NCBI RefSeq assembly: GCF_000426625.1
Contig: NZ_KE384547.1
Coordinates: forward strand, 914,986 to 978,985
DNA from: Psychrilyobacter atlanticus DSM 19335
GTDB taxonomy: Bacteria > Fusobacteriota > Fusobacteriia > Fusobacteriales > Fusobacteriaceae
Direction of reading: 5' to 3'
Length of the DNA stretch: 64,000 bases
The notes under the pieces were generated by a model, which saw only the letters and a program-made list of their open reading frames with translations, did no database searches and was not told where the DNA came from. This document shows, in pieces, positions 52,508-60,921 of the stretch. Position numbers and translations under genes: made by a program. The stretch's first letter is position 1. Every line of letters starts with the position of its first letter.

Positions 52508-53155
52508 GTGATTATAAAAGAAAAAAGAAATGGTATATCCTCAAGGGTAATAGAGAGATTGACTAAATATTTGAGATGTTTAGAAAATTTATCACCTGAA
52601 GATTATATATCTTCAGAGGAACTAGCAGTTAAAATGGGATTCACCGCAGCTCAGATTAGGAAAGACTTATCTAATTTTGGTGAATTTGGTATAAGAGGAA
52701 AAGGTTATCAAATCAGAACTCTTTACAGCGACATTGAAAGAATATTAGGAGTACACAAAACAAACAATATAATAGTTATAGGAGCGGGAAGACTTGGTGG
52801 AGCATTGGTATCAGAGCCCGAGTTCACAAAAGAAAGCTTCAATATAATAGGAGTATTTGATAATTCTGACACTAAGATTGGAACTGAAATGAAAGGAATT
52901 AAGATCAGAGATGTAAAGGAAATTCCATACTTTTTACAATCTAAAGACAGAGTGGATGTAGCGATATTAACAGTGCCTAAAAAAGTAGCACAGCAAATGG
53001 CTGTAGTATTGGTGGAATCAGGGGTAAAATCAATTTTAAATTTTGCACCAATAAACTTAGAGGTACCGGATCATATAGCGGTACAAAATATAGATCTATA
53101 TGCAAAGTTACAGGAATTAAATTACTGGAAGGAGCAGCTAATAAATAATGACTAA
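52508..53155 (+). CDS. rex: redox-sensing transcriptional repressor Rex
   Basis: Rex senses the NADH/NAD ratio and represses fermentation and respiratory genes when NADH is low. The 215 residues have the N-terminal winged helix (SSRVIERLTKYLRCLENL, MGFTAAQIRKDLSNFGEFGIRGKGY, ~10-70) and an NAD-binding Rossmann fold (IIVIGAGRLGGALV, ~88-101; VFDNSDTKIGTEMKG). GTG start after AGGGGG. It overlaps folD by 8 bases. The nox gene on the - strand is an obvious candidate target, but I see no consensus Rex site in its promoter. Confidence 0.95.
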   Translation: MIIKEKRNGISSRVIERLTKYLRCLENLSPEDYISSEELAVKMGFTAAQIRKDLSNFGEFGIRGKGYQIRTLYSDIERILGVHKTNNIIVIGAGRLGGALVSEPEFTKESFNIIGVFDNSDTKIGTEMKGIKIRDVKEIPYFLQSKDRVDVAILTVPKKVAQQMAVVLVESGVKSILNFAPINLEVPDHIAVQNIDLYAKLQELNYWKEQLINND

Positions 53156-53996
53156 AATAATAGATGGTAAAAAGATATCAGCGAATATTAAAGAAGAGAT
53201 AAAGTTAGAGGTAGAGAGAATAACTGAGGGTGGCCAACGAGCACCAGGATTAGCGGTAGTTATTGTAGGAGAAAATCCTGCCTCAAAAGTTTATGTGAAC
53301 TCAAAAGTAAAAACATGTGGTGCTTTAGGCATATATTCTGAAAAATATAATTTGGATTCTGAAATTACAGAGTCTGAACTTTTAAAATTAATTGAAGAAT
53401 TAAATGATAAAGAGGAAATAGACGGGATATTAGTTCAACTGCCACTGCCCAAACATATAGACGAAGATAAAATAATAGAAGCAATAAAACCAAATAAGGA
53501 TGTAGATGGATTTCACCCTATAAACTTAGGTAAATTAGTTATAGGAAAGAATGGGTTTAAATCTTGCACTCCATATGGTATTATGGAGTTGTTAAAAAGA
53601 TATGAGCTAGATTTGAATGGTAAAGATGTAGTGATAGTAGGCAGAAGTAACATAGTTGGAAAACCATTGTCGATTATGCTGACCAATAAAAATGCAACTG
53701 TAACTCTATGCCACAGTAGAACAAAGAATTTAGCGGAAAAAACTTTGAATGCTGATATAGTGATAGTTGCTATAGGAAGGGAAAAGTTTTTGACTGAAGA
53801 TATGGTCAAAGAAGGAAGTATAGTAATAGATGTAGGTATCAATAGAAATAAGTTAGGTAAACTATGTGGAGATGTAGATTTTGAGAATGTATCTAAAAAA
53901 ACATCATTAATAACACCTGTACCAGGTGGAGTAGGACCTATGACAATAGCGATGCTTATGAAAAATACAGTAAAATCAAGAGTGGAAAAAATATAA
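53148..53996 (+). CDS. folD: bifunctional methylenetetrahydrofolate dehydrogenase / cyclohydrolase
   Basis: FolD interconverts methylene- and formyl-tetrahydrofolate, supplying the formyl donor used by Fmt and purine synthesis. The 282 residues show PGLAVVIVGENPASKVYVNSKVKTC (~34-58; Lys56 region is catalytic), GILVQLPLPKHI, CTPYGIMELL, VIVGRSNIVGKPLS (~165-178) and TPVPGGVGPMTIAMLM. Its start overlaps rex by 8 bases. Clustering with fmt and def links formyl supply to translation initiation. Confidence 0.96.
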   Translation: MTKIIDGKKISANIKEEIKLEVERITEGGQRAPGLAVVIVGENPASKVYVNSKVKTCGALGIYSEKYNLDSEITESELLKLIEELNDKEEIDGILVQLPLPKHIDEDKIIEAIKPNKDVDGFHPINLGKLVIGKNGFKSCTPYGIMELLKRYELDLNGKDVVIVGRSNIVGKPLSIMLTNKNATVTLCHSRTKNLAEKTLNADIVIVAIGREKFLTEDMVKEGSIVIDVGINRNKLGKLCGDVDFENVSKKTSLITPVPGGVGPMTIAMLMKNTVKSRVEKI

Positions 53997-54013
53997 ATTA
54001 ATGGGGTGGGGAC

Positions 54014-54460
54014 ATGGTAAACGAATCAAGAGAATTTTTTATAGTAGATAAGAGAATCTTACCTAATTCAATTCAAAATGTAATTAAGGTAAATGAAATA
54101 GTTCAAAAAGAAGGAATTTCAAAGTATGAAGCGATAAAAAGAGTTGGAATAAGTAGAAGTACATATTATAAGTATAAGGATTTTATTAAACCTTTCTTTG
54201 AAAGTGGAAAAGATACTGTATTTAATATAAATATGGCACTTCATGATGAACCTGGAACTTTATCTAGAATCTTAGATGTAATAGCAAGTTCAGGGGTAAA
54301 CATTCTTACAATAACTCAAAACATACCTATTGATGGGATTGCAAGGGTAACGTTAGCACTTAAAACTAGTGCAGATACACTAAGAAATATAGAGACTATG
54401 TTGGAAAAAATAACTGAACAAACAGGTGTCAGTGAGATAAGAATAATAGGGAATAACTAG
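54014..54460 (+). CDS. ACT-domain protein, UPF0735/PheB type
   Basis: The 148-residue protein has an N-terminal helix-turn-helix-like part (ISKYEAIKRVGISRSTYYKYKDFI, ~37-60) and a C-terminal ACT domain (FNINMALHDEPGTLSRILDVIASSGVNILTITQNI, ~73-106). ACT domains bind amino acids; the UPF0735 family, called PheB in Bacillus, was linked to phenylalanine metabolism but has no proven activity, and an amino-acid-responsive regulator is plausible given the HTH. GGTGGGG precedes the ATG; 17 bases separate it from folD. Confidence 0.88.
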   Translation: MVNESREFFIVDKRILPNSIQNVIKVNEIVQKEGISKYEAIKRVGISRSTYYKYKDFIKPFFESGKDTVFNINMALHDEPGTLSRILDVIASSGVNILTITQNIPIDGIARVTLALKTSADTLRNIETMLEKITEQTGVSEIRIIGNN

Positions 54461-54539
54461 AATTTATTCTATAATAAAATGAAAAAATAAAAATATAAGG
54501 GTAATGCCTTGTGCTTATCCCAGAATAGCAGGAGGAAAT

Positions 54540-54995
54540 ATGAAAATAGACGTTAAAGCTATAAAGGAATTATCTGAAAATATAGAGAAATACGGATTAG
54601 AGGAAATAACTTTAGAGAGTGAAGGAACTAAAATCTCTCTAAAAAGAGAAATCGAAAAAGAGGTTGTAACACAAGTGGCGGCTGAGCCTAGAGTTGTGGC
54701 AGCAGCTCCTAAAAAGGTTAAAAAAGCGAAAGCAAAAGAGGTAGAAACAAAGAATCATGATTCTATTAAATCACCTATGGTAGGAACATTTTATGGTGCG
54801 CCATCTCCAGATGCAGACACATTTGTAAAAGAAGGGCAAATTGTAGAAGTTGGAGATATCCTATGTATCGTAGAAGCTATGAAGCTTATGAATGAAGTAA
54901 AGGCAGAAAAAAAATGTAGAATAGTGAAATCACTTTTAACTGATGGAGCACCTGTAACTAAGGGAGCCGACCTATTCTTAGTAGAAGAAGTATAA
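54540..54995 (+). CDS. accB: biotin carboxyl carrier protein of acetyl-CoA carboxylase
   Basis: AccB carries CO2 on biotin for fatty acid synthesis. The 151 residues contain an N-terminal helical region (MKIDVKAIKELSENIEKYGLEEITLESEGTKISLKR), an Ala/Lys/Pro linker (~40-70) and a biotinyl domain with the acceptor lysine in VEAMKLMNEV (~118-127). I start at the ATG after AGGAGG rather than an in-frame GTG-type start 36 bases earlier. The N-terminal region fits AccB better than decarboxylase carriers, which end in a plain thumbless domain. No accC or accA/D genes are adjacent. Confidence 0.92.
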   Translation: MKIDVKAIKELSENIEKYGLEEITLESEGTKISLKREIEKEVVTQVAAEPRVVAAAPKKVKKAKAKEVETKNHDSIKSPMVGTFYGAPSPDADTFVKEGQIVEVGDILCIVEAMKLMNEVKAEKKCRIVKSLLTDGAPVTKGADLFLVEEV

Positions 54996-55002
54996 AAATA
55001 AT

Positions 55003-55047
55003 CATATAAAAAAGGTGAAAGGCAGGTGTCTTTCATCTTTTTATATG
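55003..55047 (+). terminator. intrinsic terminator of accB
   Basis: An 18-19 bp near-perfect inverted repeat: CATATAAAAAAGGTGAAAG (55003-55021) with CTTTCATCTTTTTATATG (55030-55047). The loop is GCAGGTGT and a T5 run lies within the 3' arm. Confidence 0.88.
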
Positions 55048-55133
55048 TTAGAATAAGAATGAAAAACCTTATAAAATACATGTTAAATCTATTGAATCTT
55101 AAGATCGAAATTCTAGTAATTCCTAGTTAAATA

Positions 55134-55142
55134 TGATATAAT
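55134..55142 (+). promoter_or_regulatory. extended -10 promoter element for rimO
   Basis: TGATATAAT, a perfect extended -10, with no good -35 at 16-18 bases. Transcription would start near 55149, ~68 bases before rimO. Confidence 0.48.
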
Positions 55143-55216
55143 TTAAAGATGGAAAAGTTAGAAAAATAAGGTATAAAAATTGTTTTTAAACAAAAAAAAT
55201 AAGGTAGGAGTAGAAG

Positions 55217-56557
55217 ATGAAATTAGCAGTTATAACTTTAGGTTGTAGTAAAAACCTAGTAGACACAGAACATTATTTAGGAATATTAGTAAATAAAAGA
55301 GGATTTGAATTAACTACAGAGGTAGAAGACGCAGATCTATGTATCATAAATACTTGTGGATTTATTGGTGATGCCAAAGAGGAGTCTATTACGACTATAT
55401 TAGGCGTAGCAGAACACAAAAGAAGTGGGAAATTAAAGAAGATAATTGTAGCTGGATGTTTAGCAGAAAGATATGCAGATGAATTATTAGCAGAGATGCC
55501 AGAAGTAGATGCTATCATAGGAACTGGTGACGTAGATAAGATAGAGGAAGTAATAGATGAAATTTTAGCAGATAATAGAGTTGTTAGAAGTGAATCTTTA
55601 GATTTCTTAGCTAATGCCCAAACTGAAAGAATAATCACAACTTTCCCTCATACTGCATATTTAAAAATAGCAGAAGGATGTAACAGAAGATGTACTTACT
55701 GTATCATACCTAGTTTACGTGGAAACCTTCGTAGTAGAACTATTGAAGATATCATAGTGGAAGCTAAAAACTTAGTAGCTAATGGTGTAAGAGAGATAAA
55801 CTTATTAGCCCAGGAAACAACAGAATATGGATTGGATCTATATAAGAAAAAAGCTCTACCTGATCTAATGAGAGAATTAGCTAAGATAGAAGGGTTAAAA
55901 TGGATTAGAACTTATTATATGTTCCCTAATTCAGTAACTGATGAACTTATAGAGGTTATGAAAATAGAAGAAAAAGTATGTAATTATTTTGATATCCCTA
56001 TTCAGCATGTGGCCGACTCTATGTTACAAGGGATGAAGAGAGCAATATCTGGAGATGCTTCTAAAGAATTATTACGTAAGATCAGAAGAGAAATTCCTGA
56101 TGCAACATTTAGAACATCTCTAATCGTTGGATTCCCTGGTGAAACAGAAGATGATTTCCAAGAATTAAAAGAATTTGTAGAAGAGTTTAAATTTGATTAT
56201 ATTGGTGTATTTAAATACTCAAGAGAGGAAGATACGGTAGCCTTTGATATGGAAAACCAAGTAGATGAAGATGTGAAACATAGAAGATGGGTAGAACTTA
56301 CTAATCTTCAAGCTGAGATTGCAGAAGCAAAGAATAGATCTTTCTTAGGTGAAGAGATAGAAGTAATGATAGATGGTATATCAGAAGAGTCTGAATATAT
56401 GTTAGAAGGAAGAACAAGAGGACAAGCTTTAGAGATAGACGGTAAAGTTTTAACTAATGATGGGACTGCTAAACCAGGAGAAATAGTGAAAGTAAAAGTA
56501 GAACAAAACTTTAACTATGACCTGTTAGGACCTATAGTAACAAATGAAATTAACTAA
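55217..56557 (+). CDS. rimO: ribosomal protein S12 methylthiotransferase RimO
   Basis: RimO adds a methylthio group to Asp of ribosomal protein S12. The 446-residue protein has the N-terminal UPF0004 domain with three cluster Cys (LGCSKNLVDTEHYLG at ~8-22; NTCGFI; AGCLAERY), the radical-SAM motif GCNRRCTYC (~154-162), the LLAQETTEYGLDLY block that distinguishes RimO from MiaB, and a C-terminal TRAM domain. GGTAGGAG precedes the ATG. It heads a run with pgsA and yggT. Confidence 0.95.
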   Translation: MKLAVITLGCSKNLVDTEHYLGILVNKRGFELTTEVEDADLCIINTCGFIGDAKEESITTILGVAEHKRSGKLKKIIVAGCLAERYADELLAEMPEVDAIIGTGDVDKIEEVIDEILADNRVVRSESLDFLANAQTERIITTFPHTAYLKIAEGCNRRCTYCIIPSLRGNLRSRTIEDIIVEAKNLVANGVREINLLAQETTEYGLDLYKKKALPDLMRELAKIEGLKWIRTYYMFPNSVTDELIEVMKIEEKVCNYFDIPIQHVADSMLQGMKRAISGDASKELLRKIRREIPDATFRTSLIVGFPGETEDDFQELKEFVEEFKFDYIGVFKYSREEDTVAFDMENQVDEDVKHRRWVELTNLQAEIAEAKNRSFLGEEIEVMIDGISEESEYMLEGRTRGQALEIDGKVLTNDGTAKPGEIVKVKVEQNFNYDLLGPIVTNEIN

Positions 56558-56575
56558 TCTTTAGGAGGAGTGAAG

Positions 56576-57139
56576 ATGAGTATGAATATGCCTAATAAAC
56601 TAACCATGGCGAGAATGATTTTGGCGGTTCCATTTATTTATTTTTTAGGAATATCTGATGGAGATGGTGGGTTTGTATATAGAATGATAGCTTTAGGATT
56701 GTTTATGGTAGCGTCTATTACAGATTTTTTAGATGGATATATAGCTAGAAAGAATAATATGATCACAGATTTTGGGAAATTGATGGATCCCTTAGCAGAT
56801 AAAATATTAGTTATATCAGCATTGGTAGTTTTTGTAGAAGTAGGTTATCTACCTTCGTGGATATCTATAGTTGTTTTAGCACGGGAATTTCTGATCAGTG
56901 GGATCAGATCATTGGCAGCAGCTAATGGAGAAGTTATTCCAGCTGGAAACTTAGGTAAATACAAAACAACTACTCAAATGGTCGGAATAATAATGATAAT
57001 GATCTTAGGAGCAACTGAGATTGAACTATTAGGGATACATTTAAATATTTGGATAATGTTACCTTCTGTAATTTTGACTATATGGTCAGGATGGGATTAT
57101 TCAGTAAAAGCAAAACATTATTTTATGAACATGGAATAA
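56576..57139 (+). CDS. pgsA: CDP-diacylglycerol-glycerol-3-phosphate 3-phosphatidyltransferase
   Basis: PgsA makes phosphatidylglycerol phosphate in the inner membrane. The 187 residues have about five membrane helices and the CDP-alcohol transferase signature DFLDGYIARKNNMITDFGKLMDPLAD (D-x2-DG-x2-AR-x8-G-x3-D-x3-D). I prefer the ATG at 56576, 7 bases after AGGAGG, to a GTG at 56570 lying almost on that site. With plsY and gpsA in the same strand block it completes part of glycerophospholipid synthesis. Confidence 0.94.
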   Translation: MSMNMPNKLTMARMILAVPFIYFLGISDGDGGFVYRMIALGLFMVASITDFLDGYIARKNNMITDFGKLMDPLADKILVISALVVFVEVGYLPSWISIVVLAREFLISGIRSLAAANGEVIPAGNLGKYKTTTQMVGIIMIMILGATEIELLGIHLNIWIMLPSVILTIWSGWDYSVKAKHYFMNME

Positions 57140-57151
57140 ATGGAGGAATAG

Positions 57152-57418
57152 ATGTTTTTGATATATAGAGTAGTAAATTATGCAGTAGAGATATTAAAAA
57201 TTTTAATTTTATTGAGAATCATATTATCGTGGATTGCTCCTCGTAGCAGGAATGAATTTATTGAATTAATTCATACAGTTACAGAACCAATCTTGAGACC
57301 ATTTAGAATAATGATTCCTTTAGGTGGTGCCAGATTAGATCTATCACCAATCTTGGCATACTATGTGCTGGGTCTTGCAAAGTATTTGATCTTTAGAATA
57401 TTGAGTATGATCTCTTAG
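57152..57418 (+). CDS. YggT-family membrane protein
   Basis: The 88-residue protein has two hydrophobic helices (~3-28 and ~64-84) around the family motif ILSWIAPRSRNEFIELIHTVTEPILRPFRIMIPLGG (~24-59). YggT proteins have been tied to osmotic stress, chloroplast division homologues and cell division positioning, without a clear biochemical role. GGAGGA precedes the ATG; 12 bases separate it from pgsA. The GC-rich hairpin follows. Confidence 0.9.
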   Translation: MFLIYRVVNYAVEILKILILLRIILSWIAPRSRNEFIELIHTVTEPILRPFRIMIPLGGARLDLSPILAYYVLGLAKYLIFRILSMIS

Positions 57419-57464
57419 GTTAAAGGTAATTCAAGAATTATTTGTATGAAGTAAAAAAATTAAT

Positions 57465-57495
57465 GGAGTCTGCCCGCCAAAGGCGGGCAGACTCC
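57465..57495 (+). terminator. perfect GC-rich 14-bp hairpin, probable terminator
   Basis: GGAGTCTGCCCGCC (57465-57478), AAA loop, exact reverse complement (57482-57495). It is followed only by TTATCTTTAAAA, not a true T run. Its GC content is far above the surrounding sequence. Location after yggT and before rsmH fits termination. Confidence 0.75.
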
Positions 57496-57560
57496 TTATC
57501 TTTAAAATTGATATATTAAGTTAGGTAAAAAAGTAAATTAAAAGTTAAGTAGGAGGAAGA

Positions 57561-58502
57561 ATGCATAAAGAGATAGAGTGTGAGTACCATATACCGGTGT
57601 TGTATGAAGAGACTTTAGATAACTTAGTTACCAATACAGATGGGATATATGTAGATGGAACACTAGGTGGAGGAGGTCATTCAGAAGGAATAGTGAAGAG
57701 ACTTTCAGAAAAAGGTGTATTGATCTCTATAGATCAGGATCAAAATGCCATTGATTTTGCAGGAAAAAGATTGGAAAAGTATGGCGATAAAGTAAAAATA
57801 TTTAAATCTAACTTCCAGGAGATGGATAGCGTAGTATATATGGCAGGATATGACAAAGTAGATGGAATAATGATGGATATAGGAGTTTCTTCTAAACAAT
57901 TAGACGATCCTGAAAGAGGGTTTTCATATAAATATAATACCCGTTTAGATATGAGAATGGATAAAAATATGCCTATTTCAGCTTACGAAATTATAAATAA
58001 CTATGAAGAAGAGGAAATCTCAAGAATCATATATGAGTATGGTGAAGAAAGATATGCTAGAAAGATAGCGAAATATATAGTTCATAACAGAGAAGAAAAA
58101 GCGATAGAAACTACTGGAGATTTGGTGGCAGTAATAAAAAAAGCTATTAAAGGGCATCCTAAGAAACATCCAGCTAAAAAAACTTTCCAGGCCATAAGGA
58201 TAGAAGTTAATAAAGAATTAGATGTACTTAAAAATGTAATTGATAAAGCGGTAGACCTTTTAAAACCAGGAGGAAGGTTAGCTATAATTACCTTTCATTC
58301 GTTAGAAGATAGAATAGTGAAGCAAAAATTTAAAGAATTGTCTACAGATTGTCTCTGCCCGTCGCATCTATTGGTTTGCCAGTGTAATCATAAAGCTACG
58401 GTAAAGCGTGTAACTAGAAAACCTATCATTCCTAATACAGATGAGCTGGAATTTAATAACAGAGCACATTCGTCTAAATTGAGAGTAGTAGAAAAGTTAT
58501 GA
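57561..58502 (+). CDS. rsmH: 16S rRNA (cytosine(1402)-N(4))-methyltransferase RsmH
   Basis: RsmH (MraW) methylates N4 of C1402 in 16S rRNA. The 313 residues have the SAM site YVDGTLGGGGHSEGI (~31-45), DGIMMDIGVSSKQLDDPERGFSYKYNTRLDMRMD (~102-135) and the C-terminal AIITFHSLEDRIVKQKF (~238-254) with LCPSHLLVCQC. AGGAGGA precedes the ATG. It overlaps the ftsL-like gene by 4 bases (ATGA), the classic order of the division cluster; mraZ is missing upstream. Confidence 0.96.
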   Translation: MHKEIECEYHIPVLYEETLDNLVTNTDGIYVDGTLGGGGHSEGIVKRLSEKGVLISIDQDQNAIDFAGKRLEKYGDKVKIFKSNFQEMDSVVYMAGYDKVDGIMMDIGVSSKQLDDPERGFSYKYNTRLDMRMDKNMPISAYEIINNYEEEEISRIIYEYGEERYARKIAKYIVHNREEKAIETTGDLVAVIKKAIKGHPKKHPAKKTFQAIRIEVNKELDVLKNVIDKAVDLLKPGGRLAIITFHSLEDRIVKQKFKELSTDCLCPSHLLVCQCNHKATVKRVTRKPIIPNTDELEFNNRAHSSKLRVVEKL

Positions 58503-58786
58503 AAAAAAGAAATAAAATATTAATGATTTTATTACCAATAATTTTTTTAATTTTTATGGAAGGGTTACGTCTACATTACACAATAGAGGCAGTCAGAGTA
58601 AGTAAGGAAATTAAGATTCAAAAAACTTACAATCTAAACCTTCAAAAGGATATATCTAGAGAAAAAATAAAGCTGATAGAAAAAATGGACTTAAATACAA
58701 TGAAAAAACGTGCTGAGCAAGAGATAGGAATGGAAGTTTCTGAGTCTATAAACTATGTCAAAATGAAAAAAAATGTTTCGAATTAA
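58499..58786 (+). CDS. FtsL-like bitopic division protein, 95 aa
   Basis: One N-terminal membrane helix (residues ~6-23, ILMILLPIIFLIFMEGL) follows a basic start, then a predicted coiled coil (~30-75, VSKEIKIQKTYNLNLQKDISREKIKLIEK...). Position directly after rsmH with a 4-base overlap, size and topology all match FtsL, the partner of FtsB and FtsQ in the divisome; sequence of FtsL is too variable to identify by motif. The usual next gene, ftsI, is absent here; a class B PBP lies 10 kb upstream. Confidence 0.72.
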   Translation: MKKRNKILMILLPIIFLIFMEGLRLHYTIEAVRVSKEIKIQKTYNLNLQKDISREKIKLIEKMDLNTMKKRAEQEIGMEVSESINYVKMKKNVSN

Positions 58787-58804
58787 AATAAAACGGTTTG
58801 AAAC

Positions 58805-58833
58805 TTGACTTTGATTAGTTTAGGTTGTATTAT
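58805..58833 (+). promoter_or_regulatory. promoter ahead of rlmD
   Basis: TTGACT (58805-58810), exactly 17 bases, TATTAT (58828-58833), about 40 bases before the TTG start. Confidence 0.7.
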
Positions 58834-58880
58834 GAGTAAGTAGTAGTTTAAATATAAATTGTTATGAAAAGGGGTATAAA

Positions 58881-60236
58881 TTGAAAAAAGGAAATATAGT
58901 AGAGGTTAAAATAGATAAGATAATTTTCGGAGGAGAAGGATTAGGATATTATGGCGATTTAGCTGTTTTTGTACCTATGTCTGTTCCTGGAGATGTTTTA
59001 GAAATTGAAATAATTTCATTCAAAAAAACCTATGCAAGAGGTCTTATAAAAAAGATAATAACACCTGGAATAGATAGAGCGGCAGGAAATAAAATAAGTT
59101 TTGAAGATCATCATGGATGTGACTTTGCAATGCTTAAATACAATGAGCAGTTAAAGTATAAAAAACTCATGGTAGAAGATGTGCTTTCTAGAGTAGGAAA
59201 AGTAGATCTAGATAAAATAGAAATATTAGATACTGTAGGGGCAGAAGATCAATTTAATTATAGAAATAAAGTAATTGAACCATTTGCACGTAAAAATGGA
59301 AAGGTAATATCAGGATTCTTTAAAAAGAAATCACATGAAGTATTTGAAGTGGAAGAAAATATCCTTCAATCTAAGCTTTCAAATGAAATTATATCTAGAA
59401 TCAAAGAACTTCTAAATGAAGCTAAATTAAGTGTATATAATGAGAAAGCCCATAAGGGGATATTGAGACATATAATGGTTAGAACCACTTCATTTAATGA
59501 GGCTATGGTTGTACTTATCATCAAAGGAAAGGTAGATTCAAAGATAGAAGGTGTTCTAAATACTTTATATAATGAAAACGACAAGGTCAAGTCTGTTTAC
59601 GTTTCTATCAATAATAAAAGAACAAACTTTGCTTTAGGTGAACAAAATATCCACCTATTAGGAGAAAGATATATAAAGGAAGAGTTGTACGGGATTCAGT
59701 TTAACATATCTCCTACATCATTTTTTCAAATCAATATAGAGCAGACTAAAAAGCTGTATGAAAAAGCTATCTCTTATTTTGATGATATAAAAAATAAAAA
59801 TATAGTGGATGCTTATTCAGGAACAGGAACTATAGCTATGATTCTGTCAAAGGATGCAAACAAAGTGTATGCTATAGAGATGGTAGAATCAGCTACAAGA
59901 GCTGCCTTAAAAACAAGTATAGAAAACAAGATAGAAAACATAGAGTTTATAAATGGTAAAGCTGAGGAAAAATTAGTTGAACTGATAGAAACAGGAAATC
60001 AAATAGATTCAATAATATTTGACCCTCCGAGAAAAGGAATAGCACAGAATATATTGGAAAAATTATCTGAAACAAAGATAAAAGAAGTTGTATATATATC
60101 TTGTAATCCTTCAACATTTGCGAGAGACACAGAAATATTAGGGAAAATTGGATATAAATTGAACAAAGTTTGTCCAGTGGATATGTTTCCTAATACTAGT
60201 CACATTGAGGTAGTAGGAAAATTTTCAAAGAATTAA
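58881..60236 (+). CDS. rlmD: 23S rRNA (uracil-5-)-methyltransferase (RlmD/RlmCD-like)
   Basis: This SAM enzyme puts a C5-methyl on U1939 (and perhaps U747) of 23S rRNA. The 451 residues contain an N-terminal TRAM domain (VEVKIDKIIFGGEGLGYYGDLAVFVP), SAM motifs VDAYSGTGTIAMILS (~310-324) and FDPPRKGI (~380-387), and the catalytic Cys in YISCNPSTFARD (~408). The Fe-S cluster Cys set of E. coli RlmD seems lost: only HHGCDFAML remains where the CxxxxxCxxC motif should be. TTG start after AAAAGGGG. It has its own promoter. Confidence 0.92.
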   Translation: MKKGNIVEVKIDKIIFGGEGLGYYGDLAVFVPMSVPGDVLEIEIISFKKTYARGLIKKIITPGIDRAAGNKISFEDHHGCDFAMLKYNEQLKYKKLMVEDVLSRVGKVDLDKIEILDTVGAEDQFNYRNKVIEPFARKNGKVISGFFKKKSHEVFEVEENILQSKLSNEIISRIKELLNEAKLSVYNEKAHKGILRHIMVRTTSFNEAMVVLIIKGKVDSKIEGVLNTLYNENDKVKSVYVSINNKRTNFALGEQNIHLLGERYIKEELYGIQFNISPTSFFQINIEQTKKLYEKAISYFDDIKNKNIVDAYSGTGTIAMILSKDANKVYAIEMVESATRAALKTSIENKIENIEFINGKAEEKLVELIETGNQIDSIIFDPPRKGIAQNILEKLSETKIKEVVYISCNPSTFARDTEILGKIGYKLNKVCPVDMFPNTSHIEVVGKFSKN

Positions 60237-60263
60237 AAAATATAGATTGATCTAGGAGGGAAG

Positions 60264-60875
60264 ATGGAAGTTAAATTAATAATTTTTTTAATAATAGCTT
60301 ATTTTATGGGATCTATTCCAACAGGTGTAGTTATAGGAAAAAAGTTTAAAGGGATAGATATCAGGGAACACGGAAGTAAAAATACTGGTGCAACCAATGC
60401 CTATAGAGTGCTGGGATTGCAGTATGGTATAATTGTTCTTTTGTCAGATGCTCTAAAGGGATATCTACCGGTTTTTCTAGCTAGTTTAGCTGGGCTGGTT
60501 GGATGGCAGCTTATCTTGGTAGGATTGGTAACAATAGTTGGTCATACCCTGTCTATATTTTTAAAGTTTAAAGGTGGAAAAGGTGTTGCTACCAGTTTAG
60601 GAGTATTTATATACTTAGTTCCAAATATAGTTTTAATATTACTTGTAGTATTTTTATTGATTGCATTTTCAACTAAATATGTATCTCTGGCTTCTGTATC
60701 AGCAGCGGGATTATTTCCGATATTGGTGCTTTTTATGCCTGTAAGAGAAGGTTTAGGAAAATGGAATATGTTTGGATTTGCCCTTGTAATAGCTTTATTT
60801 GTAATATTTAAGCATAGAAGCAATATTCAAAGACTCCTTCATGGGAATGAAAATAAATTTGGAGCTAAAAAATAA
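60264..60875 (+). CDS. plsY: acyl-phosphate:glycerol-3-phosphate acyltransferase PlsY
   Basis: PlsY performs the first acylation of glycerol-3-phosphate using acyl-phosphate. The 203 residues have five or more membrane helices and the three active loops: GSIPTGVVIGKKFKGIDIREHGSKNTGATNAYR (~16-48), FKGGKGVATSLGVF (~101-114) and FKHRSNIQRLLHGNENK (~181-197). AGGAGGGA precedes the ATG. It is followed by gpsA after 46 bases, coupling substrate supply to acylation. Confidence 0.96.
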   Translation: MEVKLIIFLIIAYFMGSIPTGVVIGKKFKGIDIREHGSKNTGATNAYRVLGLQYGIIVLLSDALKGYLPVFLASLAGLVGWQLILVGLVTIVGHTLSIFLKFKGGKGVATSLGVFIYLVPNIVLILLVVFLLIAFSTKYVSLASVSAAGLFPILVLFMPVREGLGKWNMFGFALVIALFVIFKHRSNIQRLLHGNENKFGAKK

Positions 60876-60921
60876 TTTAAACAATTAAAATATTTTAAAT
60901 GATTTAAAAAAGGAGTAAATT

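Noticed and set aside
54496-54530. GGGTAA...TTATCCC hairpin before accB as a regulatory element
   Set aside because: The stem is short with a bulge and does not cover the ribosome binding site.
54504-54539. Upstream start for accB
   Set aside because: AGGAGG lies inside this extension and points to the ATG at 54540, which matches the AccB start MKIDVKAIK.
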